Below are positions 17,440 to 26,023 of a DNA stretch of 44,576 bases, piece after piece. The notes under the pieces were generated by a model. The model saw only the letters and a list, made by a program, of their open reading frames with translations. It was not told where the DNA came from and searched no databases. Each line of letters begins with the position of its first letter. Positions within the stretch are counted from its first letter, which is position 1. The DNA is taken from positions 1-44,576 of the forward strand of contig JAPUER010000054.1 in the NCBI GenBank assembly GCA_027492485.1, given 5' to 3'. The position numbers were made by a program, and so were the translations under genes. This DNA is from Betaproteobacteria bacterium (lineage in GTDB: Bacteria > Pseudomonadota > Gammaproteobacteria > Burkholderiales > Casimicrobiaceae).

Positions 17440-20400
17440 CTAATCCTCATAGGCCCTGAGGCCGGAAATATCCCGGCCAGCAGCACGTTTTTTCAGCATT
17501 GGCATCAATTCGCCCATCAAGGCCAGCTCCTTCTGCGTGCGAGCCTTCCAGCCCAGCGCCAGCGGGGCGAGCAGTTCGGTGAGTTGCTCGCCGTCGAAGA
17601 TGCGGCGCTCCAGCACGGTATCCACAAAGCCTTGCAGCGCGGTGGCGGGCAGGCCGTGGCGGGCGGCGACGTCGTTCAATTCGCGCGCAGCCTTGACTGC
17701 CTTGAATTGCTCATAGCCCGCACGGATGGCCCGCTCGTCCAGACCTTCGCCCGCCTTGAGGCTCATGACGTACTCGGTAATGTCGTCGCGCTCGTCGATG
17801 AATTTGGCATCGGACGCGATGAGGGCCACCAGTTGCTCGCGGCTCATGCTGGCGCGGCCGGCCTTCTTGCTGGAGAAGTCGGCCATGAGCTTCATGATGT
17901 AGTCGTAGTCGATGGTGGCGGAGGCGAACAGCACGAATTCGAAATCGAGCTGGTCCATCTGCCCGCCCTGCTCGCCCGGTGCGGCGCCCGGCCCAGTGTG
18001 CTGGGCGCGCAGGCGCTGCGCGGTTTCGAGGTATCGGCCGCGATAGGCGAGCAGCTCGTCCTTGGGCAGGATGGTTTGGATGGCGGCTTGGTCGTCGGGC
18101 GTGAGATCGGTGTACTGGTCAAGCTGGGTTTGCAGCCGCTGGATCTTCTTGAACGCTTCGATGAAGCCGGCGCGTGCTTCGTCGCCACGCAGTTGCGCCA
18201 CGTCCGCGGGCGTGCCGGTGAGCCCGTGCGCCTGCATGAAGCCTTGCAGGGCGAGCTTCGCCTCCTGCAATTTGCCGATGACCACCGGTGCCTTGTCGAC
18301 CAGCCAGATTTCACGCGCCGCATCCTCCTTCGCGCCGGAGAAGAGCGCAATGGCTTCGTCCACGGCGCTTTGCTGGCCGCGGAAGTCAAGAATGTTGCCG
18401 TAAGGCTTGGTGTCGTTCAGCACGCGGTTGGTGCGGCTGAATGCCTGGATCAGCCCGTGGTGCTTGAGATTTTTGTCGACGTAGAGCGTGTTGAGGTATT
18501 TGCTGTCGAAGCCGGTGAGCAGCATGTCGACCACGATGGTGATGTCGATCTTGTGCTGTGGCGCACCGGGACTGGCCTTGCGCAAATCGGCCTCGGGCCA
18601 TTGCTGGTCCTTGATGCGCTGCTGCACGTCTTTGTAGTACTCGTCGAACTCTTCAATGCGGTGATTGGTGCCGAAGCGGGTGTTGTAGTCAGCGATGATT
18701 TGCTTGAGCGCCGCCTTCTTGCTGTCCGGGTCGTGCTGGTTGTCCTCCTGCTCCTGCGGCAGGTCCTCCTGAAGCTGCCGCACATCCGCGCTCACATCGC
18801 CCGGCGGCGAGAACACGGCAGTGACGTTGAGCGGCACAAACGTCTCGTCGGTCTGCTGCTTTTCGGCCTGCGCGGTTTTGAAGAGGGCAGCGTACTCGAT
18901 GGCATCGTTGATCGAGGCCGTAGCGAAGATGGCGTTGAATTTGCGACTGCCGGTGGCAGCGTCGTGCTTGGCGAGGATGGCGTCGACAATGGCGCGCTTG
19001 GCAAGGGTTTCGCCGGGCTTCGGTGCGTTCTTGCCGTCTGGCTTGAAAAAATCGACGTGAAACCGCAGGACGTTCTGATCCTCAATGGCGTGAGTGATGG
19101 TGTACTCGTGCAGTGACTGCTGAAACAGATCCTGCGTGGTTTTCAGCGTTTGGCTTTCGCCGCTGATTTGTTTGTAGGTGGCGTTGGTTTCAAAGATGGG
19201 CGTGCCGGTGAAGCCGAAGAGTTGCGCCCTGGGGAAGGCCTCTTTGATCGCCTGATGGTTCTGGCCGAACTGCGAGCGGTGACATTCGTCGAAGATGAAG
19301 ACGATGCGCTTGTCTTTCAGCGCATCGAGTTGCTCGGCGTAGGTGGCGAGGCCGCGTCGTTCGCGATTTTTGTTGCGCTTGCTGTTTTCGTCCAGTGCGA
19401 GACCAAGTTTCTGGATGGTGCAGACGATGACCTTGTCCGCCGCGTCGTCGGACAGCATGCGCCGCACCAACTCGGCGGTGTTGGTGTTGCTTTCGACGCA
19501 GCCTTCCTGAAAGCGGTTGAATTCTTCGCGCGTCTGGCGGTCGAGGTCTTTGCGGTCCACCACAAACAGGCATTTCTCGATCGCCGGATTGGCCTTGAGC
19601 AGTGTGGATGCCTTGAAGCTGGTGAGCGTTTTGCCGCTGCCGGTGGTGTGCCAGACGTAGCCATTGCCGCTGTTTTCATCGATGCACTTGATGATGTTCT
19701 TGACGGCATAAATCTGGTAGGGCCGCATCATCAGGAGCTTTTGCTCGCTGGCGACGAGCACCATGTAGCGGCTGATCATCTGGCCGAGCGTGCATTTGGC
19801 GAGAAAGGCATCAGCGAATTCGTCGAGGCCACCAATCTTCCGGTTATCGGGTGCGGCGAATTGGTAGATCGGCAAAAAGCGCTCGTCGGCGTTGAAGCTG
19901 AAATGCCGCTGATTGTTGTTGGCGAAGTAGTACGTCGAGCTCCGGTTGCTGACGACAAACACCTGCATGAAGCACAGCAGGGTGCGGGTGAAGCCGTTGC
20001 CGGGGTCGTTCTTGTATTCGACGATCTGCTCGATGGCGCGGCGCGGGTTGATGCCGAGCGTCTTGAGTTCGATCTGCACCGCCGGCACACCGTTGATCAA
20101 CAGCACCACATCAAAACGATGGTGGCTGTAGTCTGTATTGATGCGCAGCTGATTGACGACCTCGAACGTGTTCTTGCACCAGTCGTCGATATTGACCAGC
20201 GTGTAGTTCAGCGGGGTGCCGTCTTCGCGGATAAAGCTGTTGCGCGTGCGCAGGGTTTGCGCGGCGGTGAAGACGTCGGGCGTAACAATTTCTTCTAGCA
20301 GGCGCTCGAATTCCGCATCGGTGAGCTTGACGCGGTTCAGCGCCTCGACCTTTTCGCGGAAATTGCGCTCCAGCGTGGCGCGGTCGCGTATGTCGGGCCG

Positions 20401-20469
20401 GTAGGCGTACTTGAGCGCTTCGAGCTTCTCGATGAGGTCGTCTTCTACACCGCGTTCGGAGAGAATCAT
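17440..20469 (-). CDS. hsdR: Type I restriction endonuclease/translocase subunit HsdR
   Basis: ATP-driven DNA translocase and nuclease of the R-M complex. From the ATG at 20469 it is 1009 residues. The PD-(D/E)xK nuclease is at D120 with E134-L-K136 (FDVVLLINGVPAVQIELK). Helicase Walker A HTTGSGKT is at 274-281 and the DEAD-like box DECH at 394-397, then the second RecA lobe (VDMLLTGFDSKYLNTLYVDK) and a C-terminal helical domain. A TTG at 20550 would add 27 residues without family resemblance; MILSERGVEDDLIEKL looks like the natural start, but the ribosome-binding site is weak for both. It is the first gene of the operon. Confidence 0.95.
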   Translation of the reverse strand: MILSERGVEDDLIEKLEALKYAYRPDIRDRATLERNFREKVEALNRVKLTDAEFERLLEEIVTPDVFTAAQTLRTRNSFIREDGTPLNYTLVNIDDWCKNTFEVVNQLRINTDYSHHRFDVVLLINGVPAVQIELKTLGINPRRAIEQIVEYKNDPGNGFTRTLLCFMQVFVVSNRSSTYYFANNNQRHFSFNADERFLPIYQFAAPDNRKIGGLDEFADAFLAKCTLGQMISRYMVLVASEQKLLMMRPYQIYAVKNIIKCIDENSGNGYVWHTTGSGKTLTSFKASTLLKANPAIEKCLFVVDRKDLDRQTREEFNRFQEGCVESNTNTAELVRRMLSDDAADKVIVCTIQKLGLALDENSKRNKNRERRGLATYAEQLDALKDKRIVFIFDECHRSQFGQNHQAIKEAFPRAQLFGFTGTPIFETNATYKQISGESQTLKTTQDLFQQSLHEYTITHAIEDQNVLRFHVDFFKPDGKNAPKPGETLAKRAIVDAILAKHDAATGSRKFNAIFATASINDAIEYAALFKTAQAEKQQTDETFVPLNVTAVFSPPGDVSADVRQLQEDLPQEQEDNQHDPDSKKAALKQIIADYNTRFGTNHRIEEFDEYYKDVQQRIKDQQWPEADLRKASPGAPQHKIDITIVVDMLLTGFDSKYLNTLYVDKNLKHHGLIQAFSRTNRVLNDTKPYGNILDFRGQQSAVDEAIALFSGAKEDAAREIWLVDKAPVVIGKLQEAKLALQGFMQAHGLTGTPADVAQLRGDEARAGFIEAFKKIQRLQTQLDQYTDLTPDDQAAIQTILPKDELLAYRGRYLETAQRLRAQHTGPGAAPGEQGGQMDQLDFEFVLFASATIDYDYIMKLMADFSSKKAGRASMSREQLVALIASDAKFIDERDDITEYVMSLKAGEGLDERAIRAGYEQFKAVKAARELNDVAARHGLPATALQGFVDTVLERRIFDGEQLTELLAPLALGWKARTQKELALMGELMPMLKKRAAGRDISGLRAYED

Positions 20470-20890
20470 CGGCGCCGACTCATGGCTTGCAAGCAATGCG
20501 ACCGCTTGCGCGGACAAAGCGTCGCGCGGTGGCGCGCAACAACCCGTCAAGTGGATATTTGAGTGGCAACAAGTTCATCGGCGGCGCCCACAGGCTAAGC
20601 ACATTGCGTACATCTGCCGATTCTATGGCGGTGTCGCGCCGCAGTATCCGGGCGCCGCTGGTCGCGGCGACCTGTGGGCGCGAGCTTGATCGCGCTTGTT
20701 CCCGGAGGAACGCGGTCGAGCCCGCGTCTACAGACTATTGAGATTTCCCAAATTGGCGACAAGACCCCGTTCGCCCTGAGCGAAGCGAAGGGTTTGACCA
20801 CCTCTAGCATCAAACCCTTCGCTTCGCTCAGGGCGAACGGTGGAGGGGTGTCGCGAATTATGAAAACCTCAATAAGCGACCAGCGTTGAG
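20470..20890. other. 421-bp gene-free region between hsdR and htpG
   Basis: No supported gene. It should hold the promoter of the R-M operon and the end of htpG transcription. It contains an 11-bp inverted pair GCGCCCACAGG (20584-20594) and CCTGTGGGCGC (20671-20681), and the second of these runs into a hairpin GCGCGA-GCTTGA-TCGCGC (20678-20695), which together look like a degenerate REP pair. It also carries the long perfect inverted repeat at 20767-20840. Confidence 0.7.
20767..20840. repeat. Perfect inverted repeat, 31-bp arms, 12-bp loop
   Basis: Arm 20767-20797 (begins CCGTTCGCCCTGAGCG) and arm 20810-20840 are exact reverse complements. The core GTTCGCCCTGAGCGAAGCGA is a repeat type I recall as widely dispersed in proteobacterial genomes. 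It lies 51 bp downstream of the htpG stop codon and can form a very stable hairpin in the htpG transcript, but has no T-run, so it is more likely an interspersed repeat pair than a standard terminator. Confidence 0.92.
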
Positions 20891-22837
20891 CTACACCAGC
20901 AACGCATTCACCCGCTTCACATAAGCCGCCGGATCGTCGGGCAGGCCGCCCTCCGCCAGCATCGCCTGGTCGAACAGGATGTGCGCGAGATCGCTGAAGC
21001 GTGCGTCGTCGCTGGCCGCCGCTTCGAGTTTCTTCACCAATGGGTGTTCGGCGTTGACTTCGAGGATCGGCTTCGCATCGGGCACGGTTTGCCCGACCTG
21101 CTTCAACATGCGCGCCATCTGGGTGGACATGCCGCCGTCTTCGACGACCAGGCAGGCAGCGGAATCGACGAGACGGGTGGTGACACGCACGTCGGTGGCC
21201 TTGTCCTTGAGCGCCTCTTTCAATTTGTCGAGCACCGGCTTGAACGATTCGGCGGCGGCTTCGGCGGCCTTTTTCTCCGCCTCGTCCTGCAGTTTGCCCA
21301 GGTCCACCGCGCCCTTGGCGACCGATTGCAGCGGCGTGCCATCGAAGTCGTAGAGGAACTGCAGCGCCCATTCGTCGACGCGATCGGTCATCAGCAGCAC
21401 CTCGATGCCCTTCTTGCGGAAGACTTCGAGTTGCGGACTATTGCGGGCGGCGGCGAGGGTGTCGGCGGTGATGTAGTAGATCGCCTCCTGGCCCTCCTTC
21501 ATGCGCGCCTTGTAGTCGGCGAGCGAGGTCATTTCTCCGGGCAGGACGGTGACCGGATCGGCACCTTCCTTGCCATCGCGCGAAACACCGGAGGAGGCAA
21601 AGCGCAGCAGTTTCGACAGACGTTCGCGATTGGCGAAGTCTTCACCCAGGCCCTCCTTGAGTACGGCGCCGAATTCCTTGTAGAAATCGGCGTATTTCGC
21701 TTTCTCCGCGTCGTCGCCGCTCGTTGCCAGATCGTCGAGCATGGTCAGAACGCGGCGCGTATTGCCCTCGCGGATCGCTTTCACGTCGCGGCTTTCCTGC
21801 AGCAGTTCGCGCGAGACGTTGAGCGGCAGATCGGCCGAATCGACCACGCCCTTGACGAAGCGCAGGTAGACGGGCATCAGCGCTTCGGCGTCGTCCATGA
21901 TGAAGACGCGCTTGACGTAGAGCTTGAGGCCGGCCTTCTTGTCGCGGTTCCACAAGTCCTGCGGCGCCTTGCTCGGGATGTAGAGCAGTTGCGTGTATTC
22001 GGTCGCGCCTTCGACCTTGTTGTGGCTCCACGCCAGCGGCGCCTCGGTGTCGTAGCTGATCTGTTTGTAGAAGTCGATGTACTGCTCGGCAGTGATGTCC
22101 TTCTTCGGCCGCGTCCACAGCGCGCTGGCCTTGTTGACGGTTTCCCATTCGTCGCGGACGACGTTTTCCTTCTTGTCGGCGTCCCACTCTTCCTTCTGCA
22201 TCAGGATAGGCAGCGAGATGTGGTCGGAATATTTGCCGATGATGGACTTCAGCCGCCAGGCGTTCGCATATTCGAGCGCGTCGTCGCGCAGGTGCAGCGT
22301 GACGCTGGTGCCGCGCTGCTCGCGCGTGATGGTTTCCACCTCGAATTCGCCGGTGCCGCCGCTCACCCAGCGCACCCCTTGGTCGGCCTTGAGGCCGGCG
22401 CGGCGCGATTCCACCGTGATCTTGTCGGCGACGATGAAACCGGAATAAAAGCCGACGCCGAACTGGCCGATCAACGCGCCCTGCTCTTTCGCGTCGGCCT
22501 TTTGCGAGGCTTCCAGCTTGCTGACGAAGTCGCGGGTGCCGCTCTTGGCGATGGTGCCCAGATTGTCGATCGCTTCCTGCTGCGACAGGCCGATGCCGTT
22601 GTCGGCGATGGTGATGGTTTTGGCGTCGTGGTCGAAGGCAACGCGCACCTCAAGGTTCGGCTGGTCTTCCCACAGCGCCGGATTCGCCAGCGCTTCGTAG
22701 CGCAGCTTGTCGCAGGCGTCGGAGGCGTTGGAGATCAGCTCGCGCAGGAAGATTTCCTTGTTGGAGTACAGCGAATGGGTGACGAGGTGCAGCAGTTGCG
22801 CGACTTCGGCCTGGAAGGAGAGGGTTTGCTTGCTCAT
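20891..22837 (-). CDS. htpG: Molecular chaperone HtpG (bacterial Hsp90)
   Basis: ATP-dependent dimeric chaperone of the cytoplasm. The 648-residue protein has the N-terminal GHKL ATPase with [36 protein letters not shown] and [15 protein letters not shown], the middle domain with [19 protein letters not shown], and the C-terminal dimerisation domain ending [10 protein letters not shown]. The start at the ATG at 22837 gives [16 protein letters not shown]; the longer upstream frame lacks family sequence. The last 16 codons are duplicated at 12581-12634 beyond the R-M island, so the 3' end of this gene appears to be an insertion site. Confidence 0.97.
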   Translation of the reverse strand: MSKQTLSFQAEVAQLLHLVTHSLYSNKEIFLRELISNASDACDKLRYEALANPALWEDQPNLEVRVAFDHDAKTITIADNGIGLSQQEAIDNLGTIAKSGTRDFVSKLEASQKADAKEQGALIGQFGVGFYSGFIVADKITVESRRAGLKADQGVRWVSGGTGEFEVETITREQRGTSVTLHLRDDALEYANAWRLKSIIGKYSDHISLPILMQKEEWDADKKENVVRDEWETVNKASALWTRPKKDITAEQYIDFYKQISYDTEAPLAWSHNKVEGATEYTQLLYIPSKAPQDLWNRDKKAGLKLYVKRVFIMDDAEALMPVYLRFVKGVVDSADLPLNVSRELLQESRDVKAIREGNTRRVLTMLDDLATSGDDAEKAKYADFYKEFGAVLKEGLGEDFANRERLSKLLRFASSGVSRDGKEGADPVTVLPGEMTSLADYKARMKEGQEAIYYITADTLAAARNSPQLEVFRKKGIEVLLMTDRVDEWALQFLYDFDGTPLQSVAKGAVDLGKLQDEAEKKAAEAAAESFKPVLDKLKEALKDKATDVRVTTRLVDSAACLVVEDGGMSTQMARMLKQVGQTVPDAKPILEVNAEHPLVKKLEAAASDDARFSDLAHILFDQAMLAEGGLPDDPAAYVKRVNALLV

Positions 22838-22950
22838 GATCGTTATCGACGGAGCAGCAATCTGCTGCCCCATAAGTTGGTCGGTGTTGTCACGCGGAGA
22901 TGGGGGCGATACCCGCGCGTTCAAGCGGGCATGGCGCGACCTGTCAGCGC

Positions 22951-23868
22951 CTATTCCGTCGCCGTCTCCAGCACGCGCTCACGCGCCCGGGCGCGCTCGG
23001 AGATCACCATGTAGAGGCCAGCCGCCACCAGCAGGGCGATGCCCGCCCACGCCAGAGCGTTCGGGATTTCGCCCCACACGGCGAAGCCGATGCTCAGCGC
23101 GGCCAGCAGTCCGGAGTAGCGGAACGGCACAATCACCGACACGTCACCGGCGCGCATCCCGCGGATGAGCAGCATGTAGCCGCTGCTCAAAAACAGCGAC
23201 GCGGCGGCCAGCATCGCGAGCTGCGGCACGGTGACCGGCTTCCACTCCTGCACGATCGCCAGCAGCGCCCCGGCAGTCGTCACCGCGATGGCAGTGCCGA
23301 TGGTGATCAGGATCGACGGCGTATCGGGGTTGATCCGGCGTGTGTACAAATCGCGGCAAGCCACGAAAAACGTGCTCAGCAGGCACACCAGCGAGTAGCC
23401 GTTGAACCCCTCGCCGCGCGGCTGCACGATCAACAGTACGCCGACGAAACCAATCGCGATCACCAGCCAGCGCATGGCACCGATACGCTCGCCGAGCCAG
23501 AGCACCGAGAGCAGCGAAATGCAAAGCGGCGCCGCCATGTTGATGGCGGTGGCGTTGGCCAATGGCAGGTGGAACAGCGCGGTGAGAAACGTCATCGTCG
23601 CCACGGCGTCGAGCACCGAGCGCGTCACCACCGGGCGATGCAGCAAATCCCGGAGCCGCGCGTCCGGCCCACGCACCAGCCCCATCCACCAGGCACCGGC
23701 AAACAGGAACACGATCGCAAACACACCGCGGATCACGATGATCTGCCCGCCCGGCAACGACTGGCTCGCATACTTCACGAAAGCATCGTTGATGACGAAG
23801 GACGTCATGGCGCCAATCATGGCGAGGATGCCGCGGCGGTTGGCCGCGGCCTGAATCGACAAAGTCAT
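22951..23868 (-). CDS. DMT/EamA-family transporter
   Basis: A 305-residue membrane protein with ten hydrophobic segments in two EamA halves. Typical signs are [17 protein letters not shown] at the start, [33 protein letters not shown] in the first half and [25 protein letters not shown] in the second. Substrate unknown. It starts 18 bp after rarA on the same strand and may be co-transcribed with ftsK-lolA-rarA. It differs clearly from the EamA protein at 5320-6192. Confidence 0.87.
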   Translation of the reverse strand: MTLSIQAAANRRGILAMIGAMTSFVINDAFVKYASQSLPGGQIIVIRGVFAIVFLFAGAWWMGLVRGPDARLRDLLHRPVVTRSVLDAVATMTFLTALFHLPLANATAINMAAPLCISLLSVLWLGERIGAMRWLVIAIGFVGVLLIVQPRGEGFNGYSLVCLLSTFFVACRDLYTRRINPDTPSILITIGTAIAVTTAGALLAIVQEWKPVTVPQLAMLAAASLFLSSGYMLLIRGMRAGDVSVIVPFRYSGLLAALSIGFAVWGEIPNALAWAGIALLVAAGLYMVISERARARERVLETATE

Positions 23869-23886
23869 TGCGGGAATGTGGCCTTC

Positions 23887-25176
23887 TTACTTCTTGCTAT
23901 TACGTTCGCGCAGAACATCCAGCTTTTCCTTGATTTTGGCTTCCATGCCGCGGTCGACCGGCGCATAGAAGCGCTGCGCTTTCATGTCGTCCGGGAAGTA
24001 GGCTTCGCCCGCCGCAAAGCCACCTTCCTCGTCATGAGCATAGCGGTAGCCTTCGCCATAGCCCAGGTTCTTCATAAGTTTGGTCGGCGCGTTGCGCAGC
24101 CGCAGCGGAACGGGGCGGGTGCCGCTCTCGGCGGCGGCGGTGCGCGCCTTCTTGTACGCGACGTACACCGCGTTGCTTTTGGCTGCGACCGCGAGGAACA
24201 CGCAGGCCTCGGCGAGCGCGAGTTCGCCCTCGGGCGAGCCGAGTCGCTCGAACGCGGCGACGGCGGCCAGCGTGATGTCCAGTGCCCGCGGGTCGGCGAG
24301 GCCGATGTCCTCGCTGGCCATGCGGATCATGCGGCGGCCCACATAGAGCGGGTCGGCGCCGCCTTCGAGCATGCGGCAGAACCAGTACAGCGCGGCATCC
24401 GGGTCGCTGCCGCGCACGCTCTTGTGCAGCGCGCTGATGAGGTCGTAGAACTGCTCGCCGCCCTTGTCGAAGCGCGCCCGCGCCCGCGTCAGCGCGCCTT
24501 TGACGAATTCGGCGCCGATCTGCCCGACCTTGCCGGCGCGCGCGGCGGCGTCGAGTTGCTCGATGGAATTGAGGAAGCGGCGACCGTCGCCGTCGGCATA
24601 GTCGATCAGCAATTGCCCGGCGTCGGCGTCGAGCGTGTAGGGTGCCTCGAGCGCCGCCAGCGCGCGGACGAGCAGCGTGCGCAGCGCGTCGCCGTCGAGC
24701 GCTTCCAGCACATAGACCTGCGCCCGCGACAGCAGCGCGGAGTTGACCTCGAACGACGGGTTCTCGGTGGTGGCACCGATGAAGGTGAACAGGCCCGATT
24801 CGACGTGCGGCAGAAAGGCGTCCTGCTGGCTCTTGTTGAAGCGGTGCACCTCGTCGACGAACATGATGGTGCGGCGACCGAACTGCTCGCGCGTCATCTG
24901 CGCGCGCTCGACGGCCTCGCGGATGTCCTTGATGCCGGCCATGACGGCGGACAGCGCGATCATCTCGGCGTCGAAGGCATCGGCGAGCAGCCGCGCCAGC
25001 GTCGTTTTGCCGACGCCGGGCGGCCCCCAGAAGATCATCGAATGCGGCACCCCGGCCTTGATCGCATTGGCCAGCGGCTTGCCCTCGCCGAGCAGGTGAC
25101 GCTGGCCGACGACTTCGGCAATGGTCTTCGGGCGCAGTCGTTCGGCCAGCGGCGCCGATGAGGTGGTGGCGGACAT
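23887..25176 (-). CDS. rarA: Replication-associated recombination protein A (RarA/MgsA)
   Basis: AAA+ ATPase related to clamp loaders and Holliday-junction RuvB, acting at stalled forks. The 429-residue form starts at the ATG at 25176 ([21 protein letters not shown]). Walker A is GPPGVGKTT (51-59), Walker [17 protein letters not shown] and sensor GATTENPSF, followed by the C-terminal oligomerisation region ending [15 protein letters not shown]. It lies downstream of ftsK and lolA as in many proteobacteria. The 183-bp gap before it contains palindromic element copy 2. Confidence 0.96.
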   Translation of the reverse strand: MSATTSSAPLAERLRPKTIAEVVGQRHLLGEGKPLANAIKAGVPHSMIFWGPPGVGKTTLARLLADAFDAEMIALSAVMAGIKDIREAVERAQMTREQFGRRTIMFVDEVHRFNKSQQDAFLPHVESGLFTFIGATTENPSFEVNSALLSRAQVYVLEALDGDALRTLLVRALAALEAPYTLDADAGQLLIDYADGDGRRFLNSIEQLDAAARAGKVGQIGAEFVKGALTRARARFDKGGEQFYDLISALHKSVRGSDPDAALYWFCRMLEGGADPLYVGRRMIRMASEDIGLADPRALDITLAAVAAFERLGSPEGELALAEACVFLAVAAKSNAVYVAYKKARTAAAESGTRPVPLRLRNAPTKLMKNLGYGEGYRYAHDEEGGFAAGEAYFPDDMKAQRFYAPVDRGMEAKIKEKLDVLRERNSKK

Positions 25177-25237
25177 GACGCTATCGTAGCAAGCGCCCTT
25201 GTCCTGCCGGGCACAAACAGCAGGCGCCGTCAAGCAT

Positions 25238-25355
25238 TCAGCTTCTTGCCGTAACGGCCGTTGAATGGGAAGAATTCGCAGAAAACAATGAAAGTCGACT
25301 TCCTTTCAAAATGCGATATCTGCCCATAAAAACTGCGTATCTTGCCAAAAAGCTG
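25238..25355. repeat. 118-bp symmetric palindromic element, copy 2
   Basis: Centred on AAAGTCGACTT (centre between 25296 and 25297). The right arm has TGCCCAT and ends AAAAAGCTG at exactly the spacing of the other copies. The left arm has CAGCTTCT, ATGGG and AGAATTCGCA, matching the reverse of AGATATCGCA-like sequence on the right, with one- or two-base indels. It sits between lolA and rarA, two genes of one likely operon, and so would be transcribed. Confidence 0.82.
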
Positions 25356-25359
25356 ATGA

Positions 25360-25992
25360 TTACTGTTTCAGGATATCGGCGCCCTTTGGCGGCGTGAACG
25401 TGAACGCGTCGGCGCCGGGTTTGCCGTTCTTCGCCAGATCGCCAAAACGGATCGTGTTGAGGTTCTGCAGCGCGTCGCGCCAGGTCAGCTCCTTTGGTTG
25501 CAAGGCAACCATCGCCACGCGCAGATCGGCGACGGCGGCGTCGGCCTTCTTTGCCTTCGCCTCGACGTAACCGATCGAACCGGTCGGTTCCAGCGCTTTC
25601 AGATCGAACAGTTTGTCCGCCGCCGCCGGATCGAGCAGCAGCGCGAGCGGCTGTTCGTTCACGGTGTCGCCCAGTTTGCGGATCGTGACCTGATTCAAAT
25701 CCTCGTCGTACAGCCATACCGTCGTGCCGTCGCTGACGATGGTCTGCTTGTACGGTTTCTCGTAGACGAAGCGGAATTTGCCGGGCCGCGCAATGGCAAA
25801 GGTGCCCGCCGACTGCCGACTGACGCGACCGGACTTGTCGCGCACCTCCTGCGTGAAGCTGCCCGCCAGCGATTGCAGGTCGCGCGTGTAGGCGCGGAAG
25901 TCGGTGAGCGCATTGGCCGGCGTCTGCGCGCGCGTCGCATCCGCCGCAAACGCCGACACCGCGAGCATGCCAACAGCAAAAAATATCTTCAT
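25360..25992 (-). CDS. lolA: Outer-membrane lipoprotein carrier protein LolA
   Basis: Periplasmic chaperone that carries lipoproteins from LolCDE to LolB. The 210-residue precursor starts at the ATG at 25992 (MKIFFAVGMLAVSAFAADA), a clear signal peptide; an upstream in-frame Met is less likely. The mature chain shows LQSLAGSFTQEVRD, SAGTFAIARPGKFRFVYEKPYKQTIVSDG and WLYDEDLNQVTIRKL, the LolA open-barrel pattern. It is located 31 bp after ftsK and ends a few bases from palindromic element copy 2. Confidence 0.95.
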   Translation of the reverse strand: MKIFFAVGMLAVSAFAADATRAQTPANALTDFRAYTRDLQSLAGSFTQEVRDKSGRVSRQSAGTFAIARPGKFRFVYEKPYKQTIVSDGTTVWLYDEDLNQVTIRKLGDTVNEQPLALLLDPAAADKLFDLKALEPTGSIGYVEAKAKKADAAVADLRVAMVALQPKELTWRDALQNLNTIRFGDLAKNGKPGADAFTFTPPKGADILKQ

Positions 25993-26023
25993 CGCCAATC
26001 CGTCACTCATCGCTGCTCACCGT

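Noticed and set aside
20981-25161. Very long plus-strand frames opposite htpG, the DMT gene and rarA
   Set aside because: Antisense shadows; no start signals or domains, and the minus-strand proteins are unmistakable.
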